Below, in pieces: positions 1 to 5,007 of a stretch of DNA of 5,007 bases. Where the stretch lies: the NCBI GenBank assembly GCA_903858555.1, contig CAIOJG010000153.1, positions 1 to 5,007 of the forward strand. Reading direction: 5' to 3'. The notes beneath the pieces are model-generated. The model was not told the DNA's origin. It searched no databases and worked only from the letters and a program-made list of their open reading frames with translations. Numbering within the stretch: the stretch's first letter is position 1; each line of letters starts with the position of its first letter. The position numbers were made by a program, and so were the translations under genes. This DNA comes from Candidatus Magasanikiibacteriota bacterium. GTDB taxonomy: Bacteria; Patescibacteriota; Patescibacteriia; Magasanikbacterales; GWA2-37-8.

Positions 1-573
1 AAAAATAAAAAAATATTAGACGTTGGTTCGGGGTGCTCATTTTTTCCTTTTTACCTTTCTAAATTGGGATTTAAGGTTAGTTGCAGCGATTTACTGGATT
101 TAAAATATTTTTTTAATGGTAGTAATATAAATTTTTATCAAGACGATATAACAAAAACAAATATTAAAGACGAGTTTGACGTCATATATAGCGTCTCTGT
201 TTTTGAGCATATTCCTGATAAAGTAAAGGCTATTGAAAATATTTATAAAATGTTAAAAAAAGGAGGTAAGTTGATTTTAACAATGGATTGTGATTTTAAT
301 TTAAACATAGACGATATGGTTCCGAATTATGGTGAGCTGGCTCGAACCGTCGGTATCATAGATAGTAAATTTACTAAAAAATCAATTTATGATTTAAGAC
401 GAGGTGAAGATTTGATTACCAGTGAATTATTTTTCGCTAAAGATAAATGGCGTTTACCTTGGAAAAATCAAAATGCAAAAGGACTTAAAGGAAAAATAAA
501 AAGCTTGCTTAGATTAAATTCTATTTCAGAACTTCCAACAATAGCCGTTTTTGTAGGAGTTTGGGAGAAATAA
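1..573 (+). CDS. Class I SAM-dependent methyltransferase, 5'-truncated by window edge
   Basis: The reading frame is open from base 1 to a TAA at 571-573, giving 190 visible residues with the N-terminus missing. It begins just before the SAM-binding motif I (ILDVGSG, visible residues 5-11). An acidic residue follows at the end of strand 2 (CSD, residue 30), then QDDI (47-50), then FDVIYSVSVFEHIPD (about 59-73), then a MLKKGGKLILTMD strand (about 85-97). That order is the Methyltransf_11/23 type Rossmann fold. A TTG at 64-66 could be called as a start, but it would cut off motif I, so it is read as Leu. The C-terminal part is Lys- and Trp-rich and ends in a short hydrophobic strand. The substrate is unknown. 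Because the gene leads a run of glycosyltransferases, sugar or lipid-carrier O-methylation is a reasonable inference. Methyltransferase fold: confident. Role: not. Confidence 0.88.
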   Translation, partial: KNKKILDVGSGCSFFPFYLSKLGFKVSCSDLLDLKYFFNGSNINFYQDDITKTNIKDEFDVIYSVSVFEHIPDKVKAIENIYKMLKKGGKLILTMDCDFNLNIDDMVPNYGELARTVGIIDSKFTKKSIYDLRRGEDLITSELFFAKDKWRLPWKNQNAKGLKGKIKSLLRLNSISELPTIAVFVGVWEK

Positions 574-610
574 TTTTTAAGTTTGCGATTTTTTTTAAAA
601 TGGTCAGTCT
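574..610 (+). other. Longest intergenic gap, 37 bases
   Basis: This is the only gap of more than ten bases between genes. It is almost all A/T, with a T-run at 589-596 followed by AAAA. No GC-rich hairpin precedes the T-run, so I do not call a terminator, and no convincing -35/-10 pair is visible. A four-codon frame (ATG GTC AGT CTA TGA, 600-614) ends by overlapping the next gene's ATG. No Shine-Dalgarno sequence precedes the start at 611. Confidence 0.5.
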
Positions 611-1624
611 ATGAATATTCTGTATATTAATGTTATCGAAGAAAATTCGCCTTGGGGTGCGGAGTGTTTTGTAAATAAAGCATTCAATAAAAAAAATAAT
701 CAAGTTTTTAATCTTGATTACAGAAAAAATAGATATCAGTTGGCCGATAGATTTTTAGAAATTCAAGATGATTTTGATGTATTATTTTTGCAGCGTGGAG
801 ATTTTTTCCCTCTATCGTTATTAAAGGCTTGTAATCGGCCGAAATTTTTTTGGGCTTCAGAATTGGTATCAAGGAGGAAAGACCAAGACAGGTTATTTGA
901 TTCCGGGTTGTTCAACCATGTTTTTGTTAGAGGTGTTGCTTGTCGCGAAGCGCTATTGTCCAGAAAAATTTTAAAAGAAAATCAGATATCGATTCTTTTG
1001 AGCGGATTTGATCAAGAGAATCATTATAAAATTCCTGGAATAATCAAGGATATTGATGTGCTCTTTGTCGGTTCTATGACACCAAGAAGAAAACAGATTG
1101 TAGAAGAGCTTAAAAAAAATTTTTCGGTTACTTTTTGCCAGTCCTTTGGAAAAGAGATGGTAGAGTTGTTTAATCGGGCAAAAATAGTGTTAAATTTACA
1201 CGCGGAAGAATATTTGGATACCGAAACGAGAATATTTGAGGCCTTGGGTTGTGGGGCATTTATTATTACGGATAAATTGGCACAAGAAAATCCATTTGTT
1301 AACAATGTTCACTTGGTGGAAGCGGATAGCTTGGAAGATATGAAAACAAAGATTTCGTATTATCTACAAAACGATACCGAAAGAGAGTCTGTTGCTTTGG
1401 CCGGGCACAATGAGGCACTTTTAAAGCATACCTATGATGCTAGAGCTGAACAAATAATTAAAACAATGGAGTTGTGTATAAAATCTGGAGATGAAATATT
1501 GTCGCCGATTTCCAAAGAGAAGGTTTTAAATTATAAAAGAATAGAACCGTTGGCAAATCTAAAGTTTTATTTGATAAATTTGTTAATCCAAAAATTAGTA
1601 AAAGTTAAAAACTTTTTAAAATGA
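611..1624 (+). CDS. CgeB-like glycosyltransferase (Glyco_trans_1_2 type)
   Basis: The 337-residue protein looks like a GT-B glycosyltransferase of the CgeB-like group, which transfers a sugar from a nucleotide donor. The N-terminal half starts with a Rossmann strand (MNILYINV) and contains DDFDVLFLQRGDFF (about 53-66). The C-terminal half opens with DVLFVGSMTPRRKQIVEEL (149-167), a typical first strand and loop of the donor domain. It continues with AKIVLNLHAEE (190-200) and the hallmark segment DTETRIFEALGCGAFIITD (203-221), where Glu210 is the likely nucleotide-ribose contact by family analogy. HTYDARAEQI (273-282) is the usual closing helix. The last ~25 residues are Lys-rich and hydrophobic and could rest on the inner membrane face. 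The ATG at 611 gives strand 1 at the very N-terminus, so the start looks right despite the missing Shine-Dalgarno site. The TGA stop overlaps the next ATG. Donor and acceptor sugars are not predictable. Confidence 0.87.
   Translation: MNILYINVIEENSPWGAECFVNKAFNKKNNQVFNLDYRKNRYQLADRFLEIQDDFDVLFLQRGDFFPLSLLKACNRPKFFWASELVSRRKDQDRLFDSGLFNHVFVRGVACREALLSRKILKENQISILLSGFDQENHYKIPGIIKDIDVLFVGSMTPRRKQIVEELKKNFSVTFCQSFGKEMVELFNRAKIVLNLHAEEYLDTETRIFEALGCGAFIITDKLAQENPFVNNVHLVEADSLEDMKTKISYYLQNDTERESVALAGHNEALLKHTYDARAEQIIKTMELCIKSGDEILSPISKEKVLNYKRIEPLANLKFYLINLLIQKLVKVKNFLK
1621..1624 (+). promoter_or_regulatory. ATGA stop-start overlap, likely translational coupling
   Basis: The TGA of the CgeB-like transferase (1622-1624) overlaps the ATG of the GT4 gene (1621-1623). 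No Shine-Dalgarno motif lies upstream (the region reads actttttaaa), so re-initiation by terminating ribosomes is the simplest way to start the second gene. This arrangement usually keeps two products at matched levels. Confidence 0.7.
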
Positions 1625-2853
1625 AAATAGGAATTGTTACAACTTGGTTTGAACGGGGGGCAGCTTATGTGTCCAAACAATATCGCGAGACTTTAGAAAA
1701 AGATCACGAGGTTTTTATCTATGCCAGAGGAGGGGAGAAATACGCTATTGGAGATAAAAAATGGGATGATAAAAATGTTACTTGGGGTAAAAAAATTCCT
1801 TTGCATGTTTCAACGTCAATTGATTTGAATGATTTTAGAGAATGGATTGAAAAAAATAAATTAGACGTTGTTTTCTTTAATGAACAGCAGTGGTGGGATC
1901 CTGTAATCCTATGCAATAAACTGGGAATTAAAACCGGGGCGTATGTTGATTATTATACCAAGGAAACAGTGCCGTTCTTTGGGTTATATGATTTTTTGAT
2001 TTGTAACACCAAACGTCATCACAGTGTTTTTGAATGGCATCCCCAGTCTTTCTATATTCCTTGGGGTACGGATATAAAATTATTTAAAGTTCAAAATAAA
2101 AAAATAGTAGAAAATAATTTTTTAACCTTTTTTCATTCTGGTGGCGGTAGTTTAGAAAGAAAAGGGACTGATTTATTATTAAAATCATTTACAAAAGTAA
2201 TCGGCAATGCTAAACTGATAATTCATTCGCAGGTTGATTTAAAAAAAATCTATCCGTCATTTAAATCGTTAATAGAAAAATTAGAATCTGAAAACAGATT
2301 GACAATAATTAATGCGACTGTTTCCGCTCCGGGACTTTATCATTTGGGGGATGTATATGTTTATCCAACTCGTCTGGAAGGGATTGGTCTGACTATCGCC
2401 GAAGCTTCCGCTAGCGGCTTGCCTTTGATTGTGCCTGATAATCCACCGATGAATGAATTTGTGGGAGTGGAAAATGGAAAGTTGGTAGAAATTGAAAAAT
2501 GTAGTTACCGCCAAGACGGCTATTATTGGCCGATGTGTGAAGTCAATCTAGAGCAGCTTACTTCGGCAATGCAATTTTATGTTAAAAATATAGGTGAACT
2601 GGATAAATATAAAATGTTAGCCCGTAAATATGCCGAGGAAAATTTAGACTGGGATAAAAATTCTGTTGATTTATCGAAGATTTTTTCCAACAGCTCCGTA
2701 ATTTCGCGCTCCGATAAAAGTAAACTAATTGTCGATGTTTTCCGGTTTGAAGAAAAGAGGTCAAACATGATTACAAAATTATACCGACGTTTTCCATTCG
2801 CCCTTAAACCATTTAGCTGGTTATGGCCGATAATTAAATTTTTTTATTATTAA
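1621..2853 (+). CDS. Glycosyltransferase family 4 (GT-B, retaining type)
   Basis: The 410-residue protein has the two-domain GT-B layout. The N-terminal acceptor domain starts at MKIGIVTTW and includes KLDVVFFNEQQWW (80-92). The linker carries YIPWGTDIKLF (145-155), the common 'P.G.D...F' junction. The donor domain opens with FHSGGGSLERKGTDLLLKSF (171-190), with Arg180/Lys181 in the usual phosphate-binding position. It then has LYHLGDVYVYPTRLEGIGL (239-257) and the EX7E pair Glu253/Glu261, followed by ASGLPLIVPD (264-273). These are Glycos_transf_1 hallmarks; family members typically retain anomeric configuration and use NDP-sugars at the cytoplasmic membrane face. The tail (about 387-410) is basic and very aromatic (FSWLWPIIKFFYY) and may bind membrane. 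Trp and Tyr clusters in the acceptor domain (WW at 91-92, YY at 111-112) are plausible sugar or lipid contacts. Length is normal. Specificity cannot be assigned. Confidence 0.9.
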   Translation: MKIGIVTTWFERGAAYVSKQYRETLEKDHEVFIYARGGEKYAIGDKKWDDKNVTWGKKIPLHVSTSIDLNDFREWIEKNKLDVVFFNEQQWWDPVILCNKLGIKTGAYVDYYTKETVPFFGLYDFLICNTKRHHSVFEWHPQSFYIPWGTDIKLFKVQNKKIVENNFLTFFHSGGGSLERKGTDLLLKSFTKVIGNAKLIIHSQVDLKKIYPSFKSLIEKLESENRLTIINATVSAPGLYHLGDVYVYPTRLEGIGLTIAEASASGLPLIVPDNPPMNEFVGVENGKLVEIEKCSYRQDGYYWPMCEVNLEQLTSAMQFYVKNIGELDKYKMLARKYAEENLDWDKNSVDLSKIFSNSSVISRSDKSKLIVDVFRFEEKRSNMITKLYRRFPFALKPFSWLWPIIKFFYY

Positions 2854-2856
2854 TTT

Positions 2857-3972
2857 ATGAAAAAGATTTTATTTATTTTTGGTACGCGTCCCGAGGCTAT
2901 CAAATTAGCTCCATTAATTCTTCAGATGAAGAAAGAATCTAAATTTTTTCAAGTGAAAGTTTGTGTCACCGCTCAACACAGACAAATGCTCGATCAAGTT
3001 CTGTCTTTTTTTAAAATTTTTCCTGATTTTGATTTGAATTTAATGAAGAGTAATCAATCGTTGTCCGAACTTACGGCCGAAGCGTTAAAAGGTCTGGATT
3101 TGGTTTTGGAAAAAGTTAAACCGGATTTTGTGGTTGTGCAAGGGGATACCACTTCGGCCTTAGTCGGCGCTTTGGCGGCATTTTATAAAAAAATTAAAAT
3201 TGTATATGTGGAAGACGGTTTGCGAAGTGGTAATAAATTTTCTCCTTTCCCAGAAGAGGTAAATCGTCAAATGATTTCTCAGTTGGCAGATTTTCATTTT
3301 GCTCCAACTAAAATTGCGGTTAAAAATTTATTCAATGAAAATATCAAGAAAAATATTTTTATGGTTGGTAATACGGTAGTCGACGCCCTATTTTTGGCTT
3401 TAGGAATTATTAACAAAACCGGTGATGAGAGAAAGTATTTAGAATATTTTAAATACGTGGATTTTTCCAAAAAAATAGTGTTGGTAACCGGCCATCGTCG
3501 AGAGAGTTTTGGAAAACCGCTGGAAGATATATGCGAAGCCATTAAAAAAATCGCTAATAATAAAGATGTTGTTATCGTGTTTCCGGTCCATTTAAATCCT
3601 AATGTTAAAAAACCGGTTTATAAAATTCTTGGTAATTTAAATAACGTTTATCTTATCGAACCGCTGGATTATCCTAAAATGCTTTGGCTGCTAAAAATGT
3701 CTTATTTGGTTATTACCGACTCCGGCGGTATTCAAGAAGAAGTTCCTTCTTTGCAAAAACCGGTTTTAGTGACCAGAGAGGTTACGGAAAGAGTAGAGGG
3801 TATTAAAGCAGGGTCGGCAATCTTGGTTGGTAATAAAAAAGATAAAATAGTTAAAGAAGCCGTTAGTTTATTGCGCGATAAAGTAAAATATCGTAAAATG
3901 GCAATTAAAAGAAATCCATATGGTGATGGTAAAGCCTGTGAAAGAATAATCAAAATTTTAAAAACCGCTTAA
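2857..3972 (+). CDS. wecB: Non-hydrolysing UDP-GlcNAc 2-epimerase (WecB/MnaA family)
   Basis: This 371-residue protein should interconvert UDP-GlcNAc and UDP-ManNAc in the cytoplasm, supplying ManNAc-type donors for surface glycans. Length is normal for the family. Motifs run in the expected order: FGTRPEAIKLAP (8-19), TAQHRQMLDQV (38-48), VVQGDTTSALVGA (94-106), VEDGLR with PFPEEVNR (118-137), VGNTVVDAL (170-178), TGHRRESFG (211-219), FPVHLNPNV (242-250), ITDSGGIQEE (286-295) and YGDGKACERI (355-364). By comparison with E. coli WecB, Asp97, Glu119, Glu133 and His213 match the catalytic or active-site residues Asp95, Glu117, Glu131 and His213. Several flanking positions depart from consensus: EAGLR is VEDGLR, HRREN is HRRES and TERPE is TERVE. 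The start lies three bases after the previous stop, with no Shine-Dalgarno site. The family assignment is firm. The symbol could equally be mnaA. Confidence 0.95.
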   Translation: MKKILFIFGTRPEAIKLAPLILQMKKESKFFQVKVCVTAQHRQMLDQVLSFFKIFPDFDLNLMKSNQSLSELTAEALKGLDLVLEKVKPDFVVVQGDTTSALVGALAAFYKKIKIVYVEDGLRSGNKFSPFPEEVNRQMISQLADFHFAPTKIAVKNLFNENIKKNIFMVGNTVVDALFLALGIINKTGDERKYLEYFKYVDFSKKIVLVTGHRRESFGKPLEDICEAIKKIANNKDVVIVFPVHLNPNVKKPVYKILGNLNNVYLIEPLDYPKMLWLLKMSYLVITDSGGIQEEVPSLQKPVLVTREVTERVEGIKAGSAILVGNKKDKIVKEAVSLLRDKVKYRKMAIKRNPYGDGKACERIIKILKTA

Positions 3973-3981
3973 TTTTAAAAT

Positions 3982-4713
3982 ATGAATGAAAATAATTTGT
4001 TAGTGGGCATTTTGGGCTATGGAGAAATCGGTAAGGCGATAGGTAAATTTTATACCAATCCTTTGGTGAGAGATGTCGATAAAAATACGCTTGTCGACAA
4101 TCTTGATGTTTTGCATGTTTGTATTCCATTTATTAAAAACTTTCACGAAGTGGTGTCTGAAAATATCGAAATGTATAACCCTAAAATTGTTGTTGTTCAT
4201 TCTACGGTAGCGGTAGGGGAAACAAAAAAATTATTTGAAAAATATAAAAATGTGGTTCACTCTCCAGCGCGAGGTGTGCATCCAAATTTATACGAAGGAA
4301 TTAAAACCTTTATTAAGTTTGTGGGAGCGGATGATCTTGAATTGGGAAATAAGGTCGCCGGTCACTTGCGTGAAATTGGTATTGAAAATGTTCAGGTGTT
4401 GAACGGTTCAAGCGCTACCGAGTTGGCAAAATTGTTAGATACCACTTACTATGGAGTTTGTATTGCCTATCATGCTTATGCGGCGGATTTGTGTAATCGG
4501 CTTGGTGTTTCTTTTGATGAAGTGATGACTGGATTTAATCAGTCCTATAATGAAGGCTACGTGAAACTTGGAAAGAGTAATGTAGTGAGACCGGTTCTAC
4601 AAGCTTTACAAAATAATAAAATAGGAGGACATTGTGTTGTGCCAAATGCCGAAATTCTTGAAAATTTGTTTGGCGGAAACGAGCTTTTGTCGTCGATATT
4701 AAAGTATAAATAA
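3982..4713 (+). CDS. Compact UDP-glucose/GDP-mannose dehydrogenase-like protein (WecC-like, no C-terminal domain)
   Basis: The 243-residue protein belongs to the nucleotide-sugar dehydrogenase superfamily but is far shorter than its ~420-450 residue members. It opens with a dinucleotide-binding GxGxxG (GILGYGEIG, 9-17) and an acidic strand-2 end (RDVD, 30-33). DVLHVCIPF follows at 42-50, so the segment between the two strands is cut to a few residues. VVVHSTVAVGET (70-81) matches the family 'STVPPGT' region. SATELAKLLDTTYYGVCIAY (144-163) matches the central-domain helix, with Lys150 in the catalytic-lysine position and Thr154 where the usual Asn sits. IGGHCVVPN (214-222) matches the GGHC motif with the catalytic Cys218. 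The UDPG_MGDP_dh_C domain is absent. Lying directly after the epimerase, it could oxidise UDP-ManNAc to the uronic acid, but a different substrate or a non-catalytic role is possible. Fold: confident. Reaction: not. Confidence 0.8.
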   Translation: MNENNLLVGILGYGEIGKAIGKFYTNPLVRDVDKNTLVDNLDVLHVCIPFIKNFHEVVSENIEMYNPKIVVVHSTVAVGETKKLFEKYKNVVHSPARGVHPNLYEGIKTFIKFVGADDLELGNKVAGHLREIGIENVQVLNGSSATELAKLLDTTYYGVCIAYHAYAADLCNRLGVSFDEVMTGFNQSYNEGYVKLGKSNVVRPVLQALQNNKIGGHCVVPNAEILENLFGGNELLSSILKYK

Positions 4714-4718
4714 AATAT

Positions 4719-5007
4719 ATGAAGTTTTTAATTTTAAATGCCGATTATTTAAAGTTCGTAGAAAGCGGATATAAACATAATCCTGATTTAAAATTAAAAA
4801 AATTTGATGAGCAGCTTAAAAATCGATATGATACATTTTTTGGAATGTCCAATTACTATTCAAAAAATTTGATTGATTTGGGTCATGAAGCGATGGATAT
4901 TTTTATCAATCATCCGTATTTGCAAAAACAATGGGCGTTTGAGAATGGTGTAAAGGTTAAAGAAAATATTATTGATAAGATTCCTAAATTATGGCGGTTG
5001 ATTAAAC
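4719..5007 (+). CDS. Glycosyltransferase N-terminal region, truncated by window edge
   Basis: An ATG at 4719, five bases after the previous stop, opens a frame with no stop for the 96 codons to the window edge. The visible part starts with a Rossmann-like strand (MKFLILNADYL) and contains YDTFFGMSNYYSKNLIDLGHE (37-57), then a second strand ending IFINHPYLQKQWAFENG (61-77). A 'FG.S..YS.NL..LGHEA' stretch followed by '..LQ..WA.E.G' recalls the N-terminal acceptor domain of a group of GT-B, CgeB-like glycosyltransferases. This is recognition from memory rather than a defined catalytic motif, because the donor domain lies outside the window. No Shine-Dalgarno site precedes the start (aaagtataaataaaatat). 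It continues the operon. Confidence 0.65.
   Translation, partial: MKFLILNADYLKFVESGYKHNPDLKLKKFDEQLKNRYDTFFGMSNYYSKNLIDLGHEAMDIFINHPYLQKQWAFENGVKVKENIIDKIPKLWRLIK

Noticed and set aside
261..272. Strong Shine-Dalgarno-like AGGAGGT followed by TTG, as an internal start
   Set aside because: It encodes the conserved KKGGKL strand of the methyltransferase in the same frame, and starting there would leave only a fragment of the fold.
64..573. TTG at 64 as the start of the methyltransferase
   Set aside because: The frame is open to base 1 and the upstream residues carry the SAM-binding ILDVGSG motif, so the true start lies outside the window.
574..600. Possible terminator at the T-run after the methyltransferase
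   Set aside because: Only A/T complementarity is present, with no stable GC stem before the T-run, and the next gene follows closely on the same strand.
1024..1305. Minus-strand open frame of 93 codons
   Set aside because: It lies wholly inside the CgeB-like glycosyltransferase, shows no recognisable motif, and is antisense to its most conserved segment. The other minus-strand frames (for example 3294-3542 and 3732-3953) are shadows in the same way.
1622..1630. Recoded TGA (Gly or Trp), suggested because reading through the TGA meets a TAG two codons later
   Set aside because: All complete genes run full length without in-frame TGA and use TGG for Trp, and the ATGA overlap is a normal stop-start junction, so the standard bacterial code fits.
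3954..3980. Direct repeat AATTTTAAAA at 3954-3963 and 3971-3980
   Set aside because: It is ten bases of pure A/T in an AT-rich sequence. One copy is inside the epimerase coding region, so chance is the simplest explanation.
1..5007. CRISPR array, insertion sequence, tRNA or rRNA gene, toxin-antitoxin or defence genes
   Set aside because: I found no regularly spaced repeats, transposase motifs, tRNA-like folds or defence domains. Nearly every base is in a glycan-biosynthesis gene.

Overview
This window is an AT-rich bacterial (or possibly archaeal) stretch of a surface-glycan biosynthesis cluster. All genes lie on the + strand and are packed almost without gaps. Six genes are visible: the 3' part of a SAM methyltransferase (runs off the left edge), a CgeB-like glycosyltransferase, a GT4-type glycosyltransferase, a WecB-type UDP-GlcNAc 2-epimerase, an unusually short protein of the UDP-glucose/GDP-mannose dehydrogenase superfamily, and the 5' part of another glycosyltransferase (runs off the right edge). 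Gaps between successive genes are 37, -4 (an ATGA overlap), 3, 9 and 5 bases, so the set reads as one polycistronic unit. Its promoter and terminator are outside the window.

How the genes fit together: the epimerase should interconvert UDP-GlcNAc and UDP-ManNAc. The dehydrogenase-like protein next to it sits where a WecC-type UDP-ManNAc dehydrogenase would be expected. The three glycosyltransferases would build the chain, and the methyltransferase could cap or decorate a sugar. This assignment combines family knowledge and gene order. No acceptor, linkage or final polymer can be read from the sequence.

Organism: none of the five visible start codons has a Shine-Dalgarno motif, although AGGAGG occurs at least four times inside the genes. 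The genes read cleanly in the standard bacterial code, with TAA and TGA as stops and TGG for Trp. AT-richness, tight packing and absence of Shine-Dalgarno sites would suit an uncultured lineage such as Patescibacteria/CPR, or Bacteroidota. There is no rRNA or phylogenetic marker, so this is a weak inference.

The points most worth a second look are the compact dehydrogenase, which keeps the GGHC catalytic-cysteine motif but lacks the C-terminal domain and much of the N-terminal one; the substitutions in otherwise invariant motifs of the epimerase; and the missing ribosome-binding sites. I see no CRISPR array, mobile element, tRNA, rRNA or defence system, and nothing that amounts to a new multi-gene system.
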